This document shows positions 34,859-44,007 of a DNA stretch of 64,000 nucleotides, piece by piece. A model generated the notes under the pieces. That model searched no databases and had not been told where the DNA came from. It worked only from the letters and a program-made list of their open reading frames with translations. Both the position numbers and the translations under genes were made by a program. The stretch lies in the NCBI GenBank assembly GCA_047975325.1, contig JBKEDF010000056.1:6122-70121 (forward strand), written 5' to 3'. Numbering within the stretch: the first letter of the stretch is position 1; each line of letters starts with the position of its first letter. This stretch comes from JBKEDF01 sp047975325 (GTDB lineage Bacteria; Pseudomonadota; Alphaproteobacteria; Rhodobacterales; Rhodobacteraceae).

Positions 34859-35116
34859 ATGAAAAAATATCTTGTGATCCTTCCGCTTGCAGTCCTTGCC
34901 CTGGCAGGCTGCCAACCGAGCCAGAATACGACGATTGGCGCGCTTGGCGGGGCTGCTGTGGGTGCGGCGGTTGCCGATGATGGCGACCGGGCGGAAGGTG
35001 CGCTGATCGGCGCAGCAGTCGGTGCGGCTGCCGGTTCCCTGATTGGCCCGGCCCAGCAGCAAGGCCAGTGCTATTACCGCAATTCCCAAGGCCAGCGCTA
35101 TATCGCGCCTTGCTGA
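34859..35116 (+). CDS. Glycine-zipper outer-membrane lipoprotein
   Basis: An 85-residue lipoprotein with lipobox LAGC (residues 15-18) and a glycine-zipper segment, IGALGGAAVGAAV with GALIGAAVGAAAGSLIG, resembling OsmB/17-kDa surface-antigen proteins that insert in the outer membrane. The tail QCYYRNSQGQRYIAPC has two cysteines. GAGG precedes the ATG by 7 bases. It is monocistronic, with a hairpin after the stop. Confidence 0.8.
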   Translation: MKKYLVILPLAVLALAGCQPSQNTTIGALGGAAVGAAVADDGDRAEGALIGAAVGAAAGSLIGPAQQQGQCYYRNSQGQRYIAPC

Positions 35117-35132
35117 GCCAGTCCTGAACAGC

Positions 35133-35158
35133 GGAAGGCACCCCGTAGGGCGCCTTCC
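35133..35158 (+). terminator. Hairpin after the glycine-zipper lipoprotein gene
   Basis: GGAAGGC (35133-35139) pairs with GCCTTCC (35152-35158), and an inner CCC/GGG extends the stem beyond one mismatch. It begins 17 bases after the stop codon. There is no T tract after it, so it may be a 3'-end stabilising hairpin or a weak terminator. Confidence 0.4.
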
Positions 35159-35244
35159 GGGCGGGGCTTCGCCAACAGGATGGCTTGGCTCCGCCCTTCG
35201 CTCCCGTTAGAAGCCTGCAATCAGCAGAGGATTGCGACGCGTTG

Positions 35245-35991
35245 ATGGGGGCAGTTTTCCAGACAGATCCGGATGACGGTATCCGGCTTGAAGGTGCCAG
35301 CATCAAACTGGCGGATCGGGTGGTCCTACAGGATATCACTGCCCATCTGACCGAAAAACGCATTGCCATTCTCGGTCGGAACGGATCAGGCAAAACCACA
35401 CTTCTGCGACTGATGGCAGGGCTGGTGATACCCGATGCCGGGGTCGTGCGGGTTGAGGGGATCGATCCCGCCACTGAACGCAAGGCCATGCTGTCGCGTA
35501 TCGGTATCCTGTTCCAGAATCCCGACCATCAGATCATCTTCCCCACGGTTGGTGAGGAACTGGCCTTTGGCCTGATCCAGCAAGGCAGATCGCGCAAGGA
35601 AGCCGAGGCCGAGGTCGAAAGGATTCTGGCTGCCGAAAACCGCAGCCATTGGCAGCGCGCACCGGTAACGTCGCTTTCCTATGGTCAGCGGCAATATTTG
35701 TGCCTTCTGGCAATCCTGGCGATGAAACCCGGGACGATCCTGCTGGACGAACCTTTTGCCGGTCTCGACATCCCCACGCGAACCCGGCTGCACCGTCGGA
35801 TCGCAGCTCTGCCGCAACGGGTGGTGGCGATCACCCATGACCCTGCCGAAATTGAAGGGTATGACCGTGCCATCTGGATTGAAGAGGGACGGCTGCGCGC
35901 CGATAATGGGGCGATGGACGTTATTGCAAGATTTGAATCCGAAATGAAACAGCTGGGGCATGCGGATGCTGACACTGACCTCAGATCATGA
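35245..35991 (+). CDS. bioM: Biotin ECF transporter ATPase
   Basis: A 248-residue energy-coupling-factor ATPase. Walker A GRNGSGKTT (about residue 50), Q-loop in LFQNPDHQIIFPT, signature LSYGQRQYLCLLA, Walker B ILLDEPFAGLD and H-loop ITHDPAE are all seen. It powers biotin import with BioN and BioY. ATG 35245 is preferred to the upstream TTG at 35185. It overlaps bioN by 32 bases. No BioR-type palindrome was seen upstream. Confidence 0.88.
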   Translation: MGAVFQTDPDDGIRLEGASIKLADRVVLQDITAHLTEKRIAILGRNGSGKTTLLRLMAGLVIPDAGVVRVEGIDPATERKAMLSRIGILFQNPDHQIIFPTVGEELAFGLIQQGRSRKEAEAEVERILAAENRSHWQRAPVTSLSYGQRQYLCLLAILAMKPGTILLDEPFAGLDIPTRTRLHRRIAALPQRVVAITHDPAEIEGYDRAIWIEEGRLRADNGAMDVIARFESEMKQLGHADADTDLRS

Positions 35992-36562
35992 AACGCCACT
36001 GCATCGCCTGGCGGCCGGGGTCAAGCTGGCCATGCTGGCCGGGGCAACGGCGCTGCTGATGATGTTGCCTTCCGCAACTGCCATATGGTTTGTTGCCGGA
36101 CTGGTGGCGCTTGGCCATATGGCACTGGGACGTGCCTTTGCGGCCGAAGCCTGCGGCCATCTTTTCCCGCTCTGGCCTTTTCTGGCGGTTCTGGCACTTT
36201 GGCATCTCTGGACTGGTGAAGCGGCGCAGGGGGCAGTTGTCGGGGGACGGCTGGTCGTTGCGGTGGCCCTGGCCAATCTGGTGACGATGACCACGCGGCT
36301 GACCGATATGATGGAAGTGGTTGAAACCCTCACCCGGCCATTTGCACGGTTTGGCCTGTCTCCACGCAGGCTGGCCCTGGCGCTGGCACTGGTTCTCCGG
36401 TTCACGCCGATGCTGATGACGAAAATCGGGCAGCTGGGACAAGCCTGGCGCGCCCGATCAGCCCGCCGCCGCAATGGGCGCATCCTGACACCGGTATTGC
36501 TGGCGGCACTGGATGATGCGGAACAACTTGCCGAGGCGCTCAAGGCGCGCGGCGGGATCTGA
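35960..36562 (+). CDS. bioN: Biotin ECF transporter transmembrane coupling protein
   Basis: A 200-residue EcfT-type protein with about five hydrophobic helices. The C-terminal cytoplasmic coupling helices carry RSARRRNGRILTPVLLAALDDAEQLAEALKARG, where ARG-containing motifs contact the ATPase. Starting inside bioM, it is followed by bioY after about 56 bases. Confidence 0.87.
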   Translation: MRMLTLTSDHETPLHRLAAGVKLAMLAGATALLMMLPSATAIWFVAGLVALGHMALGRAFAAEACGHLFPLWPFLAVLALWHLWTGEAAQGAVVGGRLVVAVALANLVTMTTRLTDMMEVVETLTRPFARFGLSPRRLALALALVLRFTPMLMTKIGQLGQAWRARSARRRNGRILTPVLLAALDDAEQLAEALKARGGI

Positions 36563-36618
36563 AAACCCCCGGTACGGCCTGACCGTGCCAGAAAGGGCAC
36601 CCGGAACAGGAAAAGACG

Positions 36619-37164
36619 ATGGAACGCAATTTCACCATGATCGCACTTTTTGCCGCCCTGATCGCGGGCCTCGGCCTTGTGCCCCAGATCACCCTGGCAA
36701 CCGGAGTGCCAATTACAGCACAAAGCCTGGGGGTAATGCTCTGCGGTGCGGTTCTGGGGGCAAGGCGCGGGGCATTGGCAGCGTTTCTTTTCGTGGCTCT
36801 GGTAGCGCTTGGTCTGCCGCTTCTCAGCGGTGGGCGCGGCGGGATCGGGGTTTTCTTCATGCCGACGGCCGGGTTCGTGCTGGGCTTTCCGTTCGCCGCT
36901 TTCGCAACCGGCTGGGTGGTCGAAAAATGGTCGGTGCCAGTCGTCCTTGCCTCCTTTATCGGGGCGGTACTCGGGGGCATCGGGCTTCTTTATCTATGCG
37001 GTATCACCGGAATGGCGCTGGCACTTGGTGAAAGCTGGCCCGCAGCGGCGCTTCTTGCACTGGCCTATCTGCCCGGTGACCTTCTGAAGGCGGGGCTGAC
37101 CGCCCTGATTGTCCATAACCTGGCGCAACTGCGCCCGCAGTCATTGCTTTCCCGCGCGGGTTAG
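36619..37164 (+). CDS. bioY: Biotin-binding S component BioY
   Basis: A 181-residue membrane protein with about six helices. GVPITAQSLGVMLCGAVLGARRG (about residues 30-52), GIGVFFMPTAGFVLGFPFAAF and the late LPGDLLKAGLTALI are typical of BioY, which binds biotin at high affinity and works with BioMN. It is third in bioMNY. Confidence 0.93.
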   Translation: MERNFTMIALFAALIAGLGLVPQITLATGVPITAQSLGVMLCGAVLGARRGALAAFLFVALVALGLPLLSGGRGGIGVFFMPTAGFVLGFPFAAFATGWVVEKWSVPVVLASFIGAVLGGIGLLYLCGITGMALALGESWPAAALLALAYLPGDLLKAGLTALIVHNLAQLRPQSLLSRAG

Positions 37165-37233
37165 GCCTTTCTGCCCCTTGGCATCGGCCCGGGCTGGGCG
37201 TATAGCCGGGCGCGAAGCCCAATGGAGCCCCGG

Positions 37234-38022
37234 ATGCAAGGCAGCGCGAACCTGAACCTCATGAAGAAAGCTGCCCGCAAGGCGGCCCGTTCCCTGGTGA
37301 AGGACTTCCGAGAGGTGGAAAACCTTCAGGTTTCCGCAAAGGGGCCAGGGGATTTCGTCTCCCGGGCAGATCGCGAAGCAGAGCGCATCCTTCACGAAGA
37401 ACTCATGGCAGGGCGGCCAAGCTATGGTTTCCTTGGCGAAGAAGGCGGGGAGATCGCAGGTGCGGACCCGACCCGGCGCTGGATCGTCGATCCTCTTGAT
37501 GGCACCACGAATTTCCTGCATGGGCTGCCGCATTGGGCAATTTCTATTGCACTGGAACACAAGGGCGAAATCATCTCGGGCGTGATCTATGATGCGGCCA
37601 AGGATGAAATGTACTGGGCCGAAAAAGGCGCGGGCGCCTGGATGAATGACAGCCGCCTGCGTGTTTCGGGTCGCCGCCAGATGATCGAGGCGGTTTTTGC
37701 CACCGGCGTCCCTTTTGGTGGGCGCGATACCTTGCCTGCAACATTGCAGGATCTCGCGCGTCTCATGCCGGTCTGTGCAGGGGTGCGGCGCTGGGGGACG
37801 GCCTCGCTTGATCTGGCCTATGTGGCGGCGGGACGATTTGACGGTTTTTGGGAACGTGGCCTCAATCCCTGGGATATCGCAGCCGGTATCCTGCTGGTGC
37901 GCGAGGCGGGTGGGTTCGTTTCGGGCCTGCAGGACGGGGATAATCCCCTTACCTCCAGCGCGATCATCTGTGGAAATGAGCCGCTTTTCGAGGGTTTCCG
38001 CAAGATCATCCGGGGCGAGTGA
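37234..38022 (+). CDS. suhB: Inositol monophosphatase / SuhB-like
   Basis: A 262-residue Mg-dependent phosphatase. FLGEEGG, DPLDGTTNFLHGLPHWAISIA, RRWGTASLDLAYVAAGRFDGFWE and NPWDIAAG form the complete metal/substrate site of the SuhB group. SuhB also acts with NusA/NusB in rRNA transcription in E. coli, which may or may not apply here. ATG 37234 follows GGAG by 6 bases; an ATG four codons earlier is also open. Confidence 0.9.
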   Translation: MQGSANLNLMKKAARKAARSLVKDFREVENLQVSAKGPGDFVSRADREAERILHEELMAGRPSYGFLGEEGGEIAGADPTRRWIVDPLDGTTNFLHGLPHWAISIALEHKGEIISGVIYDAAKDEMYWAEKGAGAWMNDSRLRVSGRRQMIEAVFATGVPFGGRDTLPATLQDLARLMPVCAGVRRWGTASLDLAYVAAGRFDGFWERGLNPWDIAAGILLVREAGGFVSGLQDGDNPLTSSAIICGNEPLFEGFRKIIRGE

Positions 38023-38041
38023 TGGTGCCCCGGCAACCGGG

Positions 38042-39211
38042 ATGACCGGGTTTCGTGCCCATCCCGCCGCACGGCTTTTCGGGCCGGATGGGGATCAGAT
38101 ACCCCTGACACCAACCCCAGCTGCCGCAGGTGCCTATTCCGAGCGCCCCGTTGCATCTGCCCTGCCCGGCGCCTTTACCGGTTCGTTTCGTATCGGCGCG
38201 CAGGACGCCCCTGCGCCGATACGTGGCTTTGAAACCCTTACCTCCGGTTCAACAGGGACCCCCCGGCGCATCGCCCGCGATTTCGGGAGCTGGCGCGCAA
38301 GTTTCACGGTCAATTCCCGACTTTTCGGAACGGGCCCCGGCAAACGCATTGCGGTAATCGGGCCGCTTTCCCAGTCACTGGCGCTATACGGTGCAGTCGA
38401 AGCGCTGGAACTGGGGGCCGAGGTGCACCTGCTTGAGGGGTTGCGCCCCGACAGGATGCGCCGGGAACTTGCCCGACAGGCCGTAACATTGCTTTGGGCC
38501 GGACCTGCAGCACTGCAATTATTGCTGGAAACGGATGGCCCTGCCCTGCCCGATCTGCATTGGATCCTTCTGGGCGGCGCAAAGCTTGACGATGGATTGC
38601 GCGCCCGTCTGGCCACGCTTGCCCCGGCAGCCCGGATCCGGGAATTTTACGGCGCGGCCGAGGCAAGCTTCGTAACCCTCACCGATGCAGATACCCCGCC
38701 TCATTCGGTGGGAAAGCCCTATCCCAACGTGGAAATCCTGTTACGCAACGATCAGGGGCATGTCGCGACGGAAGGCCGGGTCTGGGTTCGCAGCCCCTAT
38801 CTCTTTACCGGTTATGCCAGTGATCCCGGCCCTGCCAAATGGCGGGATGGCTGGCTGGGGCTGGGGGAAATCGCCCGATGGGAAGGCGGCAATCTGGTCC
38901 TTCTGGGACGTATCGACCGGATGTTCACCACCGCCGGTCAAAATGTATTTCCCGAAGCACTCGAAAGCTTCATGGCCGGTCTTCCGGGAATGGCCCGGGT
39001 GGCAGTTCTGCCCCTGCCTGATGAAAGGCGTGGCGCGGTTCCGGTGGCGGTGGCGATGGGAGATCCGGCGCAGGAGGCCGCAATCCTGAAAACCCTTCGG
39101 GAGGAATTCGGACCCCTGGCAGCCCCCCGGCATATCCATTGGCGGCAGGATTGGCCGCTTCTGCCTTCCGGGAAAACCAATCTGGCCCTGTTGCGACAAG
39201 GTTTGAAATGA
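38042..39211 (+). CDS. Compact AMP-forming acyl-activating enzyme
   Basis: A 389-residue member of the ANL adenylating superfamily, well below the usual 500-550 residues. The P-loop LTSGSTGTPRR starts near residue 66, so the N-terminal A1/A2 region is largely missing. EFYGAAEASFV, GWLGLGEIARW, LLGRIDRMFTTAGQNVFP and the catalytic lysine in LLPSGKTNL are present, so activity is plausible. It is coupled to the thiolase-like gene by ATGA. The substrate acid is unknown. Confidence 0.8.
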   Translation: MTGFRAHPAARLFGPDGDQIPLTPTPAAAGAYSERPVASALPGAFTGSFRIGAQDAPAPIRGFETLTSGSTGTPRRIARDFGSWRASFTVNSRLFGTGPGKRIAVIGPLSQSLALYGAVEALELGAEVHLLEGLRPDRMRRELARQAVTLLWAGPAALQLLLETDGPALPDLHWILLGGAKLDDGLRARLATLAPAARIREFYGAAEASFVTLTDADTPPHSVGKPYPNVEILLRNDQGHVATEGRVWVRSPYLFTGYASDPGPAKWRDGWLGLGEIARWEGGNLVLLGRIDRMFTTAGQNVFPEALESFMAGLPGMARVAVLPLPDERRGAVPVAVAMGDPAQEAAILKTLREEFGPLAAPRHIHWRQDWPLLPSGKTNLALLRQGLK

Positions 39212-40281
39212 ATGCTTACATGATCTCTGCCCGGCGCAGCCCGGTCATGCCAGCGGGTGGTCCCTTTGCAAGGCTGGAACTGCATGAGCTTGCCGCACCG
39301 GTTATCTTGGCCGCCTTGACAGACGCGGAGCTGGACGCCGGACAGGTCGATGAGCTGATCTGCGCAAACGCCCTTGGGGCAGGTGGAAATCCGGGCCGGG
39401 TTCTGGCGCTGGCCGCCGGACTGCCGGAACGGGTGGCAGGACTGACCATCGACAGGCAATGCGCAGGCGGGCTCGATGCAATCGCAATCGCCTCCGCCCT
39501 GATTCGGTCGGGTCAGGCGGAAGTGGTAATTGCCGGTGGGGTAGAAAGTGCCTCCCGTCGTCCATTACGGCTGCGTACCGACCCTGATGGCGGAACGCCA
39601 CAGCCTTATGATGCCCCCCCCTTTTCCCCCTGGCCCGATCGCGACCCTGCCATGCATGAGGCCGCCGCGGCATTGGCCCGAAGATCGGGGATAACACGGA
39701 AGCGACAGGACAGTTTCGCAATAGAATCCCACGCCCGGGCGCGCATGGCCGCACATCCGGAGATCCTGCCCATGGGCGGGCATGGCCGCGATGGGTTCAC
39801 CCGTAACCTGACCCCCGCCCTCACAGCCCGGGCGCGCGTAATTGCAGATACGATCACCGCTGCCAATGCCGCAGTTTCCGCAGATGCAGCGGCTTTTGCG
39901 GTCATCACCTCCCCCCGTATTGCAACCCGCGCATCACGTGCCCTGCGGCTTGCCGGTGCCGTCACGCTTGGGGCTGCTCCGGAGGAGCCGGGCCTTGCGC
40001 CGGTCCCCGCCATTCACAGGCTTTGGCAGCCCGGAACACCCCTGGCGCTGGCCGAAATCATGGAGGCTTACGCCGTTCAGGCCATTGCCTGTATCAAAGG
40101 CGCGGAACTTGACCCGCAGGTGGTCAATCCGGGTGGCGGGGCGCTGGCACGGGGGCATCCCATCGGTGCTTCGGGCGCAATCCTTGCCGCCCGGCTTTTC
40201 CATAATCTAGAAAATGGGCACGGGCTGGCCGCCATCGCCGCTGCAGGCGGTATTGGCTCAGCCCTGCTTCTGGAAGCCTGA
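39208..40281 (+). CDS. Thiolase-like protein lacking two catalytic residues
   Basis: A 357-residue thiolase-fold protein. The acylated cysteine is present in DRQCAGGLDAI (Cys85), and the histidine in GGGALARGHPIGASGA (His317). However, the usual NEAFA motif reads MEAYA (about 285-289) and the second catalytic cysteine, expected in a CIGGG motif, is alanine (about 344). A canonical acetyl-CoA acyltransferase function is therefore doubtful; decarboxylating or condensing variants exist in the fold. It is translationally coupled to the acyl-activating enzyme. Confidence 0.8.
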   Translation: MNAYMISARRSPVMPAGGPFARLELHELAAPVILAALTDAELDAGQVDELICANALGAGGNPGRVLALAAGLPERVAGLTIDRQCAGGLDAIAIASALIRSGQAEVVIAGGVESASRRPLRLRTDPDGGTPQPYDAPPFSPWPDRDPAMHEAAAALARRSGITRKRQDSFAIESHARARMAAHPEILPMGGHGRDGFTRNLTPALTARARVIADTITAANAAVSADAAAFAVITSPRIATRASRALRLAGAVTLGAAPEEPGLAPVPAIHRLWQPGTPLALAEIMEAYAVQAIACIKGAELDPQVVNPGGGALARGHPIGASGAILAARLFHNLENGHGLAAIAAAGGIGSALLLEA

Positions 40282-41853
40282 TCAGCCCGGTATGGCGTCT
40301 TTTTCCGGGGCAAAACTGCGGATCGTTGCCAGTGCGCCTTCCAGCGCCTCACCCTCTTCGTCCTGAAGGGCGGCCTCACGCAGGCGGCGCGCCCAATCAG
40401 CACCATCCTCGCGCATCTCGACCAGGCGAATCCCCTCCAGAACGCGATCAAATTTGGAAAGCGCCCTGCCATGGGTATCCGAATAGCCCTTTACCAGACG
40501 GCGGCAGCGGATCACCTCTACCGCAAGGTCATAATTCTGCGGCAGGTAATCCAGTGCCCGCGACAGCCACGCCTCCAGATGCGCAACTTCCTGTGCATGG
40601 CGCAAGGTCCGGCGGCGCCAACCTTTCATTCCCGCCAGAAGATAGAGCATGCCGAAGGAAAAAATCCCATCCGTCCGCAACCGCCGACCATGGCCGAACC
40701 AGCGATCAATCCGACCCATCCATTTTTCCGATGCCTGAAGCCCGCCCCCCAGGCCTTTCGTCAACATGCCGGTGATTTCTTCGGCGCGGGGATGGAAAAA
40801 TTCCGTTACATGCAGAAGCTGCGCATCTTTCACCCCCATTTCACCCCGAATGCGGGTGAAACGGGTTGAACGGGTTTTCTGATCTGCAACACGGATCACA
40901 TCGTCATAGGCCATGGCATTGGCAAGGTATTTTGCAGCCTCGCGGGTAAGGTCATAGGGCTCCCTATCCCGCCCGGCCAGTTCCTCAAGCCGGTCAAGAT
41001 ATTCTTTCCCATATTCAAGATCCTGAAATTCCACGACCTTCCGCAATCCGGCATGGGCAATGGCCGGGGCCTCACCGGGTAATGAATCGGCACGGGCAGC
41101 CAGAACCCCCCAGTCTTTCTGCAGGGCATCCGGCCCTTTCGGATGGGGGTCAGCTGTCAGCGATTCTTCAACCTGTGCCGTCCCCTCCAGCGTCACCCCG
41201 GCAAGGGCCGCCTCATGGCCGGCCGCAAAGGCCCGCAAGGAAGGTTCAACCCCCTTGCCGCCTGCCCGAATCGCTTCTTCAAAGGCTTCACGGGGAAAAG
41301 GAAGCGCACCACTCGCGGCCAATGCCCCGAAAAGCGTTGCCGAAATTACCGAACCGACCCCGGCCGCCACTGCGTCAAAATCTGCAGCTATAAAACGTCG
41401 CGCGGCGATTTCGGCGGCAGCTATCACCTCTTCGGCATTGGCAATGCCATCGCCCGGCACCATTTTTTCACTGACGGCAAGGGATCGGTGGGTAGAAGCA
41501 ATCAGCGTCGTGCGATCTGGCGTGACAAAACCGCGGATGATGGATCGCCCGGCTTCCATCAACTCGGCCGCGATCATGATATCGACATCCCCAGCGGCGG
41601 GCATCAGCGAAAAGACCGGCAGGCGATCCCCCGCCGGGCACATTTCAATATAGTAAACGGTTGCGCCGGTCCGCTGCGCCACGCCGGCCACACTGGTTGC
41701 CTGGGCAACATAGCCATTGGCACGGGCCAGCGATTCGATCCAGTTGGTCAGGACCCCGCCCCCCTGACCTCCTACCGCCAGCATGGCCAGTTTGATGATC
41801 CCACCAAGTTTCGAATCCGCATCGCGGGGAAGAATTGCCTCTTGAACGGTCAT
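40282..41853 (-). CDS. iorB: Indolepyruvate:ferredoxin oxidoreductase beta subunit, long form
   Basis: A 523-residue protein. Residues 1-210 are the gamma-type catalytic domain shared by 2-oxoacid oxidoreductases, starting LAMLAVGGQGGGVLTNWIESLA and SVAGVAQRTGATVYYIE. The C-terminal about 300 residues (e.g. KYLANAMAYDDVIRVADQKTR) form the extension typical of proteobacterial IorB. ATG 41853 overlaps the iorA stop as ATGA. With IorA it should oxidise indolepyruvate-type 2-oxo acids to acyl-CoA. Confidence 0.88.
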   Translation of the reverse strand: MTVQEAILPRDADSKLGGIIKLAMLAVGGQGGGVLTNWIESLARANGYVAQATSVAGVAQRTGATVYYIEMCPAGDRLPVFSLMPAAGDVDIMIAAELMEAGRSIIRGFVTPDRTTLIASTHRSLAVSEKMVPGDGIANAEEVIAAAEIAARRFIAADFDAVAAGVGSVISATLFGALAASGALPFPREAFEEAIRAGGKGVEPSLRAFAAGHEAALAGVTLEGTAQVEESLTADPHPKGPDALQKDWGVLAARADSLPGEAPAIAHAGLRKVVEFQDLEYGKEYLDRLEELAGRDREPYDLTREAAKYLANAMAYDDVIRVADQKTRSTRFTRIRGEMGVKDAQLLHVTEFFHPRAEEITGMLTKGLGGGLQASEKWMGRIDRWFGHGRRLRTDGIFSFGMLYLLAGMKGWRRRTLRHAQEVAHLEAWLSRALDYLPQNYDLAVEVIRCRRLVKGYSDTHGRALSKFDRVLEGIRLVEMREDGADWARRLREAALQDEEGEALEGALATIRSFAPEKDAIPG

Positions 41854-43991
41854 GCGCTGAACTCCAGCCTTTTCGATTCCCGCCGGGTCTGTAGCCAGCC
41901 AATGAGGCGGGCGCGTTTTTCTGCCCACCAGGTTTCATATTTCCCGGGGTTATGGACCACATCCGCCCGGTAGAAACTGGGGCAAAGTACGGCGGCATCA
42001 GCGACCTCACCGCAATTGCCGCAACCCACGCAGGTATGGTCAATCGCGGCCACAGGGTCATCCCGCAACGGATCATCCAGTCGTTTCAGGCCCAGTGAAG
42101 GACAACCCGACAGCCGGATACAGGCGTGATCACCCGTGCAAATAGCCTCATCCACGCCAAAACGTGGAGCCTCTACCCGGCGACCTTCCTTGATCGCCTT
42201 GTTGCGCAGGGGTTTTTCGCGCCGTTGCCGGTTCAGCATGCATTCCGAAGAGGCCACGATGACCTTCGGTCCCTTCCTGTCGGTCGTCAGCGCCTCACGA
42301 ATCGTGTCACGCATCCGGCCAACATCATAGGTCCGGTCTATCTGGCGAACCCAGCCAATACCGATGCCCTTCAACGCACGGGATATGGGGTTATTCGTGG
42401 CTTTGGTGTCATTCCTTGCGCGCGACGACATGATATCCTGCCCGCCCGTTGCCGCCGAATAATAGTTGTCGACGATGATCGCGACGCCGTCGGATTTGTT
42501 GAAGGCCATGTTGGTGAAGGAAGAAGACAGGCCGTTGTGCCAGAATCCGCCATCCCCGATGATCGAAACGGGCCGCTTGTCCCCGCCACCGTCAAAGGCA
42601 CCATTGGCAGCCGGGCCAAGCCCGTAGCCCATGGTTGCCCCACCTATTTCAAAAGGTGGCAGCGAGGCAAAAAGATGGCAGCCGATATCGGCTGCGATCT
42701 GGTGTTTACCCAATTCCTTTTCCACCAGTTTCATTGCGGCAAAGATCGGTCGTTCAGGACAGCCCGTGCAAAACCCTGGGGGGCGGATCGGCACCACCTT
42801 GGTCAGATCCGGAATTTCGGGCTTGTCCGCATTGGGCGCACGCACGGCGGCGGGCAGCATTTCGGGCGCAGCCTTGCGGATAAAGCCCTCCAGTGCATCC
42901 AGCATCACCGTACCGGTATATTCCCCTGCCATGGGGAACAGCCCCTTGCCATGCAATTTCACCTTGGATTCCGCGCGGTAAAGATAACTGCCAAGCTGGG
43001 TTTCGATAAATTCCGGCTGACCTTCCTCTATCACCAGAACGTTTTCCTTGCCCTCACAGAATTCCAGAAACTCATCGGCCAACAGCGGATAGGTCACGTT
43101 GAGGCAATAAATCGGAATTTCAGTATCGCCGTAAAGATCAGCAAGCCCCAGGCGCTGCAGGGCGCGGATCAACCCGTTATACATGCCCCCCTGGACCACG
43201 ATGCCCAAAGGTGCCTTTTGGGGGCCAAAAAATTCGTTCATGCCGTTTTCACGGATGAATTTTTCAGCCGCCGGCCAGCGGTTTTTGACCTTATCCTGTT
43301 CATGGACAAAGGACATTGGTGGCAAGACCACACGGTTAAAATCACTGCGTGGCGCAGCAACAGCCTCCTTCACCGTCAATTCCGGTCGCCGGTTGTCCCG
43401 ACAGTCGAAACTACCTGTCACATGGCAGGATCTGATCCGCACCATCAGCATGACAGGTGTATTAGAAACTTCCGATAATTCAAAGCCTTCCGAGACCATC
43501 TTGACAATTGATGGCAGGTTTGGCCGTGGGTCCAGAAGCCACATCTGCGCCTTCATCGCGAAAGGATGGGTGCGCTCCTGCATGATCGAGGCGCCTTCAC
43601 CGTAATCTTCCCCCACGATCACCATCGCCCCACCATTGACACCGGAGGAGGACAGGTTCGCGAGCGCGTCGGAGGCCACGTTCACACCGACCGGACCCTT
43701 GAACGTGACCGCTCCCCGGATCGGATAATGGACCGAAGCCGCAAGCATCGCCGCCGCCGCCGCTTCGTTGGCATTGGCCTCGTAATGGACCCCCAATTCC
43801 CCCAGAAGTTCTTCGGCATCGGCCAGAACATCCATCAGATGACTGATCGGCGCGCCCTGATAGCCGCCGACATATCCGACTCCGCTTTCCAGCAATGCCT
43901 TGGTGATGGCGAGGATCCCCTCGCCGGTAAAGGTCTCACCTTCCCCTTTTCTCAGGTGTTGGACCTCTGCCTTGAAACTGCGTTCCGCCAC
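41850..43991 (-). CDS. iorA: Indolepyruvate:ferredoxin oxidoreductase alpha subunit
   Basis: A 713-residue TPP enzyme. It has the N-terminal pyrimidine-binding region (GGYQGAPISHLMD), a TPP-binding core (GLGPAANGAFDGGGDKRPVSIIGDGGFWHNG and IIVDNYYSAATGG, in segments) and a C-terminal ferredoxin-like cysteine set (CVGCGNCGEVADAAVLCP). The start is GTG with GGAGG 7 bases upstream. It follows a marR gene by 16 bases and overlaps iorB. Confidence 0.9.
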   Translation of the reverse strand: MAERSFKAEVQHLRKGEGETFTGEGILAITKALLESGVGYVGGYQGAPISHLMDVLADAEELLGELGVHYEANANEAAAAAMLAASVHYPIRGAVTFKGPVGVNVASDALANLSSSGVNGGAMVIVGEDYGEGASIMQERTHPFAMKAQMWLLDPRPNLPSIVKMVSEGFELSEVSNTPVMLMVRIRSCHVTGSFDCRDNRRPELTVKEAVAAPRSDFNRVVLPPMSFVHEQDKVKNRWPAAEKFIRENGMNEFFGPQKAPLGIVVQGGMYNGLIRALQRLGLADLYGDTEIPIYCLNVTYPLLADEFLEFCEGKENVLVIEEGQPEFIETQLGSYLYRAESKVKLHGKGLFPMAGEYTGTVMLDALEGFIRKAAPEMLPAAVRAPNADKPEIPDLTKVVPIRPPGFCTGCPERPIFAAMKLVEKELGKHQIAADIGCHLFASLPPFEIGGATMGYGLGPAANGAFDGGGDKRPVSIIGDGGFWHNGLSSSFTNMAFNKSDGVAIIVDNYYSAATGGQDIMSSRARNDTKATNNPISRALKGIGIGWVRQIDRTYDVGRMRDTIREALTTDRKGPKVIVASSECMLNRQRREKPLRNKAIKEGRRVEAPRFGVDEAICTGDHACIRLSGCPSLGLKRLDDPLRDDPVAAIDHTCVGCGNCGEVADAAVLCPSFYRADVVHNPGKYETWWAEKRARLIGWLQTRRESKRLEFSA

Positions 43992-44007
43992 GGGTTCGCC
44001 TCCGGTA

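Noticed and set aside
35117..35244. BioR operator upstream of bioMNY
   Set aside because: No TTAT-N-ATAA-type palindrome is present; only the lipoprotein's 3' hairpin is seen.
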